A stretch of DNA of 64,000 nt. Source: Paenibacillus sp. CAA11 (GTDB lineage: Bacteria > Bacillota > Bacilli > Paenibacillales > Paenibacillaceae). Each line of letters begins with the position of its first letter. The first letter of the stretch is position 1. Shown in pieces: positions 1 to 7,198 of this stretch. The notes under the pieces were generated by a model, which saw only the letters and a program-made list of their open reading frames with translations, did not search any database and was not told the DNA's origin. Made by a program: the position numbers and the translations under genes. The stretch lies in NCBI RefSeq assembly GCF_003060825.1, contig NZ_CP028922.1, forward strand, positions 916,501-980,500. The letters are read 5' to 3'.

Positions 1-1542
1 AGTCTGGCCGATGGAATGAAGCGTCTGGAGCAAAACCTTGGGGAAGCCGCCATAGGGAAATGCAGTGAAATTAAGGAGCTTCTCTCGTCAATAGTCAAGT
101 ATCACCCGGAGTCTTATGTCCAGTCTGCGGTTCATGAAGCGGAACGGATGCGGAACGAAGTTCGTGACTTGGCACTGAGGATCTCCGAGTTGCTTCGTAA
201 GAAGGAGAAGGCGCTGGCAGGAGTGGCGCTGAAATATGCAGAGCTGGAGAAAGGCCTGGTGAATAAATCCTCGGTCAGCCAGCTGCGGTCTTTGTTCCCT
301 GGTTCACCATTTACTAGTGCGTATTTAATCGGAATTGGTAATATTCCGATTCAGGGTGCCGTACGCCCTGCTAAATCTGAGCAGAGTAAACCTATGCTTA
401 TGCCGTATAATCCTGAAAATTATGTATCCGAAGAAGATATACTTAACCGGGATGATCCAGAGGTACAACAGAGACTACAGAATACATATTGGGGCAAGCT
501 CTCCAAAGAGGAACAGGATCGTCGTTATCATGAGATCAAGGATGAGCTGGATCGGCAAGATCGAGAGTGGAATGACAAGATGCGCCGGTATGAGAGCGGG
601 ATCGGGAATCAATTTGTGGCCAACCTGTTTGTTGGCGGCTCTAACATGGTAGTGAATGCCATTAATACGGCAACCCTGGGTCTACCGAAGACGATCGGGG
701 AGCGAATCGCGGGCCCGATGCCGGAAAGTGCGCCAGATCCCTTCAATGACCCATACGGTAAAAAGCTTGGGGAGTACGTTGGAGTCGGTGTGGGATTTAT
801 GCTGCCTTTCAAGTTTTTAAAAGGAATGAAGACGCCAGGCGTATTGTCCAAGCTGTCCCCGACCGTGGTGCGCAGTATGACCGCTGAGGCGATTTACAGC
901 ACCGCATCCGAAGCTTCGGATGCCCTTACGGATTACCGGGAGAACGGCTCCGAAAGCTTAGGAGACCGCGCCAGCCGAGTAACGGTGAATACAGTGGCCG
1001 CAGGCGCGCTGGATGTGGGTGGCACTTTTATCTTTAACGCCGTCTCCAAAGTGGTGACTCGTGCAAGCAGCAAGATTAAAGAGGCCTTCAACCGGCCGAA
1101 GGTCGAGGCGAAGCCGCCGGGTGAGGTAGCGGAGGTTAAGGCGGTTGAGGGGACGGGTAAGATTGATGGAATGCCCCCTATAGTTCAGTCAAGAATAAAC
1201 TTAAGAAATGGAAGTGCAGAGGAAGGAGCAGGATTTAACCATGTACTAGATAGGCATTTTAACCCCAATAAGAATGCTTCCCAATTCTCGGTTAAACCTG
1301 ATGAACTAAAGAGCATTCTTCAAAGTAAAGAAGTTGTGAGTACACCAGTTTCAAGAGTTTTATATTCAGATATAAAGTTAGCAGATGGGTCAATTGAAAA
1401 ACAAGCAAGATATGTGAGGGAAGTTACTTTAGACTCTAACATAGGAATTGACAAGTTTAGTGGTTCTCCAACAAATATTATGACTGTATTAACCGATAAG
1501 CATGGAAATCTAGTTACTGCTACACCGGGAGTGATAAAATGA
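1..1542 (+). CDS. Polymorphic toxin with variable C-terminal tip (5' end outside the window)
   Basis: The reading frame is open to base 1 and the first in-frame ATG (16) has no ribosome site, so the gene probably starts upstream. Residues about 1-90 are helical and charged, like the N-terminal regions of type VII (LXG/WXG-like) toxins. A glycine-rich, hydrophobic middle (VNAINTATLGLPK, then GVGVGFMLPFKF) resembles a pre-toxin region. The last ~110 residues are AT-richer than the rest and form the toxic tip, with HVLDRH and a C-terminal TNIMTVLTD-K-GNLVTA pattern that recalls BECR-fold RNases; that fold assignment is inference. The middle is repeated almost exactly at 3042-3754 with a different tip. 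The stop overlaps the start of a small downstream gene, the usual toxin-immunity arrangement. Confidence 0.75.
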   Translation, partial: SLADGMKRLEQNLGEAAIGKCSEIKELLSSIVKYHPESYVQSAVHEAERMRNEVRDLALRISELLRKKEKALAGVALKYAELEKGLVNKSSVSQLRSLFPGSPFTSAYLIGIGNIPIQGAVRPAKSEQSKPMLMPYNPENYVSEEDILNRDDPEVQQRLQNTYWGKLSKEEQDRRYHEIKDELDRQDREWNDKMRRYESGIGNQFVANLFVGGSNMVVNAINTATLGLPKTIGERIAGPMPESAPDPFNDPYGKKLGEYVGVGVGFMLPFKFLKGMKTPGVLSKLSPTVVRSMTAEAIYSTASEASDALTDYRENGSESLGDRASRVTVNTVAAGALDVGGTFIFNAVSKVVTRASSKIKEAFNRPKVEAKPPGEVAEVKAVEGTGKIDGMPPIVQSRINLRNGSAEEGAGFNHVLDRHFNPNKNASQFSVKPDELKSILQSKEVVSTPVSRVLYSDIKLADGSIEKQARYVREVTLDSNIGIDKFSGSPTNIMTVLTDKHGNLVTATPGVIK

Positions 1543-1898
1543 AACTCAAAGGAAGTAAACAAGAACAAGATTTTAGAAAGGAACTAGAGGGTTCAAATTT
1601 GGTTTTGGCTAAAGACGGAAAAGCTGAAATAATAATGAATGTGTTAAGGGTTACTTTTGGAGAATTAAAAAGTGCATATATTTTGAATTGGACACCTGAA
1701 CAAGGCGAGGATATATACACTATTTTGGTTGACATTGATAAAATCGCTAAAGTTGAAATTAGTAGAGTCAATCATTCGGAAGTTCCTTTAATTGAAACTT
1801 ACAATCTGAAGGAATTCCAAAAACGGTTGAGTAAAATATTTCAAATTAAACTAGCCGTGGCGATTGATTTAGCGAAAACGGAACATCAGGAAGGTTAA
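1539..1898 (+). CDS. Probable immunity protein for the upstream toxin
   Basis: A 119-residue soluble, acidic protein with no signal peptide or membrane segment. Its ATG overlaps the toxin stop codon (ATGA), so the two are translationally coupled. I recognise no family. The role is inferred from position: a small gene directly after a toxin tip, with the same low-GC composition as the tip, is normally the cognate immunity protein that binds and neutralises the nuclease in the cytoplasm. A hairpin terminator follows at 1911-1950. Confidence 0.6.
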   Translation: MKLKGSKQEQDFRKELEGSNLVLAKDGKAEIIMNVLRVTFGELKSAYILNWTPEQGEDIYTILVDIDKIAKVEISRVNHSEVPLIETYNLKEFQKRLSKIFQIKLAVAIDLAKTEHQEG

Positions 1899-1910
1899 AT
1901 ATTTATTTCG

Positions 1911-1950
1911 AACCTTGATTGGTGTCATGCCTTTCAAGGTTTCCTTTTTT
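1911..1950 (+). terminator. Terminator of the toxin-immunity operon
   Basis: AACCTTGA (1911-1918) pairs with TCAAGGTT (1934-1941), followed by TCC and a T run. It lies 13 bases after the immunity stop codon. Confidence 0.65.
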
Positions 1951-2091
1951 GGAGGGGTGGGTGACGAATGAACCTATCATTCAACTGATAACACATATAA
2001 CCCCTCTAATACCCCGTATAAAGATTTCGTTATTTCGTTTGTAAGCACATATCAATACTTGGATTTCATACCTAATAACCTTACGTTGGAC

Positions 2092-2136
2092 AGGTCGATT
2101 ATGGTCAGATACCATCATGATTGACCTATTTTTTTG
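2092..2136 (+). repeat. Module-end hairpin, copy 1
   Basis: An imperfect palindrome (AGGTCGATTATGGT ... ACCATCATGATTGACCT) followed by a run of T. The same arm sequences recur at 4727-4771 and 5366-5400, each time after the last gene of a toxin module. The surrounding TTACGTTG-like motif is also shared. This copy could act as a terminator because of its T run; the other two lack a good one. The spacer 1951-2091 shows no gene. Confidence 0.65.
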
Positions 2137-2217
2137 TTATTATCACTTTTTAACTAGAGTGTGTCTGAAAACTAAATAAAATGGTAAGATTTGAGGGAAA
2201 CGAATGGAGCATTAAGC

Positions 2218-2571
2218 ATGATTCAAAGACGGTACGAAATAAGCGATGAACAGTGGGATCAAATTAAGGACATGTTTCCGCCCTACACAACAGGACGTCC
2301 ATCAAAATTAAGTGAACGAACCATGTTTAACGCTTTTCTATGGATCGCTCGAAGTGGTGCTGCTTGGCGGGATCTACCAGAGGAACGCTATGGTTCATGG
2401 AAAACGGTCTACAGTCGCTTTTGTAAGTGGCGAGATACCGGACTGCTTGCTGAGATCTTCCAAGCTCTTCAGGTCGAACCTGACTTTGAAAACTTGAGCA
2501 TTGATTCTACATCGGTCAAAGCTCATCAACATAGTGCTGGTGCAAAAAAAACGCCCCAGGATACGAAGTGA
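2218..2571 (+). CDS. IS427-like transposase OrfA (N-terminal half)
   Basis: 117 residues from the ATG at 2218, with weak GGAGC at 2206; an upstream TTG at 2191 is also possible. It holds the DUF4096-type N-terminal domain of IS5 transposases (YEISDEQWDQIKDMFPP, GRPS, AWRDLPEERYGSWKTVYSRF) and the first catalytic Asp in SIDSTSVKAHQ. Eight A residues at 2544-2551 form a slippery run, after which a -1 shift reads into OrfB. This is the normal way IS427-group elements make the full-length transposase. Confidence 0.85.
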   Translation: MIQRRYEISDEQWDQIKDMFPPYTTGRPSKLSERTMFNAFLWIARSGAAWRDLPEERYGSWKTVYSRFCKWRDTGLLAEIFQALQVEPDFENLSIDSTSVKAHQHSAGAKKTPQDTK

Positions 2572-2990
2572 GCCAGCACATCGGCGTCAGTCGTGGCGGA
2601 AAGACAACCAAACTTCACACCGTTGTCGATGGATTAGGAAATCCCCTTGCTTTTCTTTTAACGGGTGGTCAAGTCTACGATTCCGTTCCAGCGATCGATT
2701 TACTTCAGAAGCTTGATATTACAGGGAGTCATATTCTTGGCGACAAAGCCTATGGCTCCGAAGCCATTCGGAAGTGGATTACAGCTAAGCAGGCATCCTA
2801 CACTATCCCACCTAAAACGAATAGTCAAAACCCGTGGAAAGTCGATTGGTATCGGTACAAAGAGCGCCACTTAGTGGAGTGCTTTTTCAATAAAATCAAA
2901 CACTTTCGTCGTGTGGCTACTCGTTACGACAAGTTGGCCAAATCATTCTTGGCGTTTGTATACGTAGCTGCCATCTTCAAATTGACTTAA
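2568..2990 (+). CDS. IS427-like transposase OrfB (catalytic C-terminal half)
   Basis: Read as a -1 frameshift continuation of OrfA; the shifted frame runs A-P-G-Y-E-V-S-Q-H-I-G-V-S-R-G-G, matching the conserved SRGG.TTK.H block of the family. The remaining DDE residues are visible: Asp in ILGDKAYGSE and Glu in HLVECFFNKIKHF. No internal stop or deletion is seen, so the element may still be mobile. The GTG at 2568 only marks the overlap and is probably not an independent start. Confidence 0.8.
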   Translation: MSQHIGVSRGGKTTKLHTVVDGLGNPLAFLLTGGQVYDSVPAIDLLQKLDITGSHILGDKAYGSEAIRKWITAKQASYTIPPKTNSQNPWKVDWYRYKERHLVECFFNKIKHFRRVATRYDKLAKSFLAFVYVAAIFKLT

Positions 2991-3041
2991 TGAGAGTTTT
3001 CAGACACGACCTATATTTTTGAAAAACTAAGAAGCCTCAGC

Positions 3042-4225
3042 CGAAGAAGACATACTTAACCGGGATGATCCAGAGGTACAACAGAGACTACAGAATACAT
3101 ATTGGGGCAAGCTCTCCAAAGAGGAACAGGATCGTCGTTATCATGAGATCAAGGATGAGCTGGATCGGCAAGATCGAGAGTGGAATGACAAGATGCGCCG
3201 GTATGAGAGCGGGATCGGGAATCAATTTGTGGCCAACCTGTTTGTTGGCGGCTCTAATATGGTGGTGAACGCCATTAATACGGCAGCCCTAGGTCTACCG
3301 AAGACGATCGGGGAGCGAATCGCGGGCCCGATGCCGGAAAATACGCCAGATCCCTTCGATGACCCGTACGGTAAAAAAGCTTGGGGAGTACGTTGGAGTC
3401 GGTGTGGGATTTATGCTGCCTTTCAAGTTTTTAAAAGGAATGAAGACGCCGGGGGTATTGTCCAAGCTGTCCCCGACCGTGGTGCGCAGTATGACCGCTG
3501 AGGCGATCTACAGCACCGCATCCGAAGCTTCGGATGCCCTTACGGATTACCGGGAGGACGGTCCCCAGAGCTTGGGAGACCGCGCCAGCCGAGTAAGCGT
3601 GAACACAGTGGCCGCAGGCGCGCTGGATGTGGGCGGCACTTTTATCTTTAACGCCGTCTCTAAAGTGGTGGCTCGTGCAAGCAACAAGATTAAAGAGGCC
3701 TTCAACCGGCCGAAGGTCGAGGCGAAGCCGCCGGGTGAGGTGGCGGCGGTTAATTGGTATGCAAAAAAACCACTTAATCCATCCGATTTTGTTGGGACAT
3801 TCGATGAAAATTTTGCAGGATTGAGCAATACCAAAAAAGTAGATTTAGCATTTATGGAGATTGAGAAGGCGTTTGGTAAGAACTATGCAGATGAGATAAG
3901 GAAATTATACGAAACCACTAATCGTAGTTTTAGTCAAACAGGAGATACATTAGGAATGTTTAAGTTTAATGCAAAAGGTGAGCCGATTTTAGAATTAAAT
4001 AAGAATTTCGGCAATGCCAAAATGATGGCTAATACAATTTTGCATGAGATTAAGCACTATAGACAGTCCCTTAAGTTGGGAAGGAAGGAGTTTATGGCAT
4101 TACCTGTTGAACAAGCTGAGAGATACGCAACATCGACAAATATTTGGCAAGGGAAAAGGATGGGGCTTTCTGACGAAGACCTTCAATGGTTTCAACAGTA
4201 TTATGATTTTTTTAGGGGGCAATAA
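3042..4225 (+). pseudogene. Displaced toxin cassette 2 (5'-truncated, frameshifted; HEIKH tip)
   Basis: Bases 3042-3754 are nearly identical to 428-1139 of the first toxin, then the sequence switches to a new tip ending at 4225. The copy has no N-terminal region or start codon. It carries a 1-base deletion (CTTAACGGG instead of CTTAACCGGG, about 3061) and an extra A in the run at 3373-3378 (six instead of five). The tip (~150 residues) contains ILHEIKHYRQSLK followed by E-rich sequence, a zincin-like HExxH motif, so a metallopeptidase-type tip is possible. It cannot be expressed as it stands but could replace the tip of toxin 1 by recombination through the shared 0.7 kb. Confidence 0.75.
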
Positions 4226-4227
4226 GT

Positions 4228-4608
4228 ATGAGATTATCAATCCATTTATTAGAAGGCTTTAAATACAGAGCATTAAATAAATCAATCCCGATAGTATTGG
4301 AAATATCATCTGATACAAAAAAAACAATATCTGACAAGATTGATATGAAGGAAATTATGCTGTATAAAAATGGAAAAGAAACTTACGGTTCATTTATAGC
4401 TTCGACATTAAGCCTTCCTAAGTATACCTTTACCATTACTGAGCACACCCCAAAATACATGATTATAGATGTGGCTGATCACGATGAATCAGAGTTACTG
4501 CCAGGAGAATACGAAGTTAAAATTACAGTTATAGTTTATGAACCGTATGAAGATGGGAAATACGCCACTAAAGAGCTGACAGCCATGAAACAGATAGCAA
4601 TTTTTTAG
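4228..4608 (+). CDS. Probable immunity protein of cassette 2
   Basis: 126 residues, beta-rich by appearance, no signal peptide. The ATG follows the tip stop by two bases, with GGGGGC at 4214 as ribosome site. I recognise no family. Its place right behind a displaced toxin tip and its AT-rich composition make it the likely cognate immunity protein. Unlike the tip it is intact, fitting retention of immunity against kin that carry the active toxin. Confidence 0.55.
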   Translation: MRLSIHLLEGFKYRALNKSIPIVLEISSDTKKTISDKIDMKEIMLYKNGKETYGSFIASTLSLPKYTFTITEHTPKYMIIDVADHDESELLPGEYEVKITVIVYEPYEDGKYATKELTAMKQIAIF

Positions 4609-4726
4609 TACGATATTCTTAAAATGAAACCCATCAACCAATAACGTATTTAACTATTTAAACCGTGTTATACCCATATAAAGTTTTTCATTTGTTTCTA
4701 CACACATCATTACCGTTACGTTGTAC

Positions 4727-4771
4727 AAAACAGGTCAATTATGGTCATTTTAACCATAAAAGACCTGTTTT
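4727..4771 (+). repeat. Module-end hairpin, copy 2
   Basis: AAAACAGGTC (4727-4736) pairs perfectly with GACCTGTTTT (4762-4771), with an inner ATGGT/ACCAT pair. Preceded by GTTACGTTG as in copy 1. It lies between the immunity gene of cassette 2 and the start of cassette 3. Apart from this, spacer 4609-4821 shows only the linker ACTAAGGAATCTCGC (4804-4818), which resembles 3027-3042. Confidence 0.65.
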
Positions 4772-4821
4772 GTGTTATTCTTGCTTCCTCATTGTATTGT
4801 TGAACTAAGGAATCTCGCTTA

Positions 4822-5020
4822 GGAAGATATACTTAACGGGATGACTCAGAGGTACTACAGAGGAAACACTGCGATTATTTATGTCAAGAATACACAATCA
4901 CTAAGTAAAACTGCTGAAACGATCATTCATGAAGTTACCCACGTAGGATTGAAAATCAAGGGTACCCAACGAGCGGAGATCGTTTCGTTTATGCGTGGAG
5001 CAAAGCAATTTTCCCTATAA
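4822..5020 (+). pseudogene. Displaced toxin cassette 3 remnant (HEVTH tip)
   Basis: Bases 4822-4862 repeat the start of cassette 2 (GAAGATATACTTAACGGG, then an AGAGGTAC.ACAGAG match), including the same 1-base deletion. The sequence then jumps to the end of a different tip: GNTAIIYVKN, SKTAETIIHEVTHVGLK, AEIVSFMRGAKQFSL, stop at 5018-5020. HEVTH is a classic HExxH zinc-peptidase motif. Only ~50 residues of tip remain, so this is a decayed fragment. Confidence 0.6.
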
Positions 5021-5074
5021 GGTTAAGGATCTTTATCCTGAATTGCCATATAGTTAATTGTTAAGGAGGAGCAT

Positions 5075-5272
5075 ATGAAAAAAAGAAGCCATGAAGAGAT
5101 TCTAGGTGAGATCGTAGTTATTCAAACAATAAGAGAGAAACTCATGAAGGGTGAAACAGTCAAATGTCCTAAATGCGGTGAATACTTAAATTTCTTAGGT
5201 AAAAATAGCGGGAAACATCCTGGTGTTTTTTGTCCAAATGGTGATTTTGAAATTCTTATTCACTATGAATAA
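5075..5272 (+). CDS. Small zinc-ribbon-like protein behind cassette 3
   Basis: 65 residues with a strong AAGGAGG at 5062-5068. VKCPKCGEYLNFL and GVFCPNGDF give a CxxC plus a single later Cys, a partial zinc-ribbon pattern. It occupies the immunity position after the HEVTH fragment, so it may be the surviving immunity gene of that cassette, but nothing in the protein itself proves this. Confidence 0.5.
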   Translation: MKKRSHEEILGEIVVIQTIREKLMKGETVKCPKCGEYLNFLGKNSGKHPGVFCPNGDFEILIHYE

Positions 5273-5365
5273 GTTTTCTCTTTAAGGGGGCGCCTAATTT
5301 TATTGTACGTACATTAATGCTTGAATTTTATAACCTAAATAATGCTATCGCGTTATGTTGAGCAG

Positions 5366-5400
5366 CTCAATTATGATCAGATACCAGAATGATTGATCTG
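5366..5400 (+). repeat. Module-end hairpin, copy 3 (degenerate)
   Basis: ATTATGATCAGATACCAGAATGATTGATCT matches the core of copy 1 at most positions and lies after the third module. The preceding CGTTATGTTGA matches the TTACGTTG lead-in. Bases 5401-5692 contain no complete gene. A 40-codon reading frame without a start (about 5517-5661, ending GGSAFEMMN) may be the end of a lost immunity gene. Confidence 0.55.
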
Positions 5401-5692
5401 TTTATTGTTATCTTCGTTATCTCACATTATTTTCTGAATCAATCACAACTTTACATACGGAAGGTCCGATTATCTTGTCGAAGTCATAGGGACTTAATTT
5501 GAGCATAGTTCGACTATTTATACTATAAGGAGAAACGAACTGGAAAGATTCAATCAGGAGAAGCAAAAATATTTTTAGATTCGGAATCTGGCACACCCCT
5601 TTTAGGGCTAATTATTCTGGAGAGCCCTATTGGAGGGAGCGCCTTTGAAATGATGAATTAAAAAGGTTACAAAATGAGTCAATGAAAGCCCC

Positions 5693-6115
5693 TCAAGGTG
5701 CTACTAATTCAACCTTAATTCTGTCCGGGTCTTCGAAATAAACAGCGTAATGCTCTTCTCCTCCAGCAAAGGGATGTCTATCCGTATAAAGAATATTTAC
5801 ACCTTTTTCTGTTAACTTTCTTGTCATTTCGTCAACTTGTTGACGGGAGCTTGCATGAAACGCAATATGATTGAGACCTACTCGACATCTATGATAAGGT
5901 ATGTCCATAAATCTTTCATCGGTTTGAACGAAAACAATGTAGGATTCTCCAGTTTTCCAACTTTGTCCACTATCCCACTTTTGATAAGGCTCATATCCTA
6001 ATTCTTGTAAAAACCAACCCCAAAAGTCAACAGAGTTTTTCAAATTTGAAACATATAGTTCAATATGGTGTATAAGTCCTTGTGGCAATGGATAACCTCC
6101 TTTTCTATTTTTCAT
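5693..6115 (-). CDS. VOC-superfamily (glyoxalase/bleomycin-resistance type) protein
   Basis: 140 residues. IHHIELYVSNLKNSVDFWGWFLQELGYEP at the N-terminus and VGLNHIAFHASSRQQVDEM plus YAVYFEDPDRIKVELVAP towards the C-terminus are the two beta-alpha-beta modules of a vicinal-oxygen-chelate fold, with His18, His79 or so and the terminal Glu as likely metal ligands. Substrate unknown; relatives include glyoxalases, dioxygenases and resistance proteins. It stands alone on the minus strand between the toxin locus and the next plus-strand genes, with AGGAGG just upstream. Confidence 0.8.
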   Translation of the reverse strand: MKNRKGGYPLPQGLIHHIELYVSNLKNSVDFWGWFLQELGYEPYQKWDSGQSWKTGESYIVFVQTDERFMDIPYHRCRVGLNHIAFHASSRQQVDEMTRKLTEKGVNILYTDRHPFAGGEEHYAVYFEDPDRIKVELVAP

Positions 6116-6200
6116 TGACTATATTATCAGGTATAGCTAAATAACAACAATTTTTGAGGAACGCAGGTTATATTTCAAACCCATCTGGAAGGTGATCTTA

Positions 6201-6704
6201 TTGAAGGTAAATATAAGTTATGCTGAAAATATCATCGTTGCAGTCAGATTTAAGGATCGCTGGTGCTGGTATGTTACGGAGAAGGAATACTGGTTCATGG
6301 ATCTCATTCAATGGGAGAATGCGTTCCTGGATAAAGGCTACCCACTGCCTAACCAAGGGGATTATTCCGAACGGTTCAATATTCCGATATTAGATGAAGG
6401 CTCGGCGGGAGATTTTCTACATGAAATTAGGGAGTTTCAAGTAAGTACGAATAAACTGCGAGAGGGATTCCAGAAGGCAGTTGAGATGAATACAGATCTG
6501 GAAAATGACCTGCTTGAATATATCCCGGCCTTATTCGTGGACTTTGATCATCGGCGTTTGTGGTCAATGTTTCCCGAGCCAGCTTCTTTTGAATGCTATG
6601 TTCCCGAGGGTTGGACGGGAAAGTACGAGGATTTCTTGGAAAAAGTCCCTGCGCGGGAAAGGTACTGGTGGGTGAACGGAACAGACTATTTTCTAAAAAT
6701 GTAA
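6201..6704 (+). CDS. Unrecognised protein, aromatic-rich
   Basis: About 167 residues. I place the start at TTG 6201 because GGAAGGTG (6187-6194) is well spaced from it; a GTG at 6192 would overlap that site. The protein is soluble and unusually rich in Trp and Tyr (RWCWYVTEKEYWFMD, RYWWVNGTDYF). Family not recognised. It is followed 22 bases later by a lipoprotein gene and may be co-transcribed with it. An immunity role like those upstream is conceivable but unsupported. Confidence 0.6.
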   Translation: MKVNISYAENIIVAVRFKDRWCWYVTEKEYWFMDLIQWENAFLDKGYPLPNQGDYSERFNIPILDEGSAGDFLHEIREFQVSTNKLREGFQKAVEMNTDLENDLLEYIPALFVDFDHRRLWSMFPEPASFECYVPEGWTGKYEDFLEKVPARERYWWVNGTDYFLKM

Positions 6705-6726
6705 ATGTACTTTAGGAGATCGCCAT

Positions 6727-7068
6727 ATGAAAAAACTCAGTGCTTATATGATGGTATGCTTAGTAGCTTTTGTCTCTGTACTGACAGGTTGTGAAATGAA
6801 CCGGCATCGGTTTTCGGGTATTGATCTGCAGCATCAACCGCTGCCCTTAGCGCCATACACGAAGTATTTATATTTTGCCGGGGGACTCTATACTATATCC
6901 ACAGACCCCGTAGATCCTAAGGTCTTCGAAGGCAGGATTGGGATGAAGGTGGGGGAGATAAAGAATATAGGCTACAAGCTGTATGAGGTGGGAGATGTCG
7001 CAGTAGCAGACCCGGAGGGAGAGGCTGCATTACAGATCGGGGATGAAATTCATAGGGTGACGGTATAA
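6727..7068 (+). CDS. Small lipoprotein of unknown function
   Basis: 113 residues beginning with a lipoprotein signal peptide: MKKL, a hydrophobic stretch, and lipobox LTGC with Cys22 as the lipidation site. The mature part is ~90 residues with no motif I recognise (ALQIGDEIHRVTV at the end). AGGAG at 6715-6719 is the ribosome site. It is expected to be anchored to the outer face of the membrane. Confidence 0.65.
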   Translation: MKKLSAYMMVCLVAFVSVLTGCEMNRHRFSGIDLQHQPLPLAPYTKYLYFAGGLYTISTDPVDPKVFEGRIGMKVGEIKNIGYKLYEVGDVAVADPEGEAALQIGDEIHRVTV

Positions 7069-7198
7069 AGGCGGTACTACTTATCAAGGGGAAGTCAGGC
7101 TACTATCATGCCCAACTTCTGACTAGAAATGAGATCAAATGAATGCTAGGTAGATAGGGATGCGATTCTATCAAAATTAAATAGGAGAGTGAATACAT

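Larger units (their letters stand above)
2157..3012 (+). mobile_element. IS5-family (IS427-like) insertion sequence
   Basis: The element has 13-bp perfect terminal inverted repeats, GTGTCTGAAAACT at 2161-2173 and its complement at 2996-3008. It carries a two-frame DDE transposase and is flanked by a TA dinucleotide on both sides (2155-2156, 3013-3014), consistent with an IS427-type target duplication. It sits in the spacer between toxin modules 1 and 2. The exact outer ends are uncertain by a few bases because the repeats diverge outside the 13-bp core. Confidence 0.85.
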
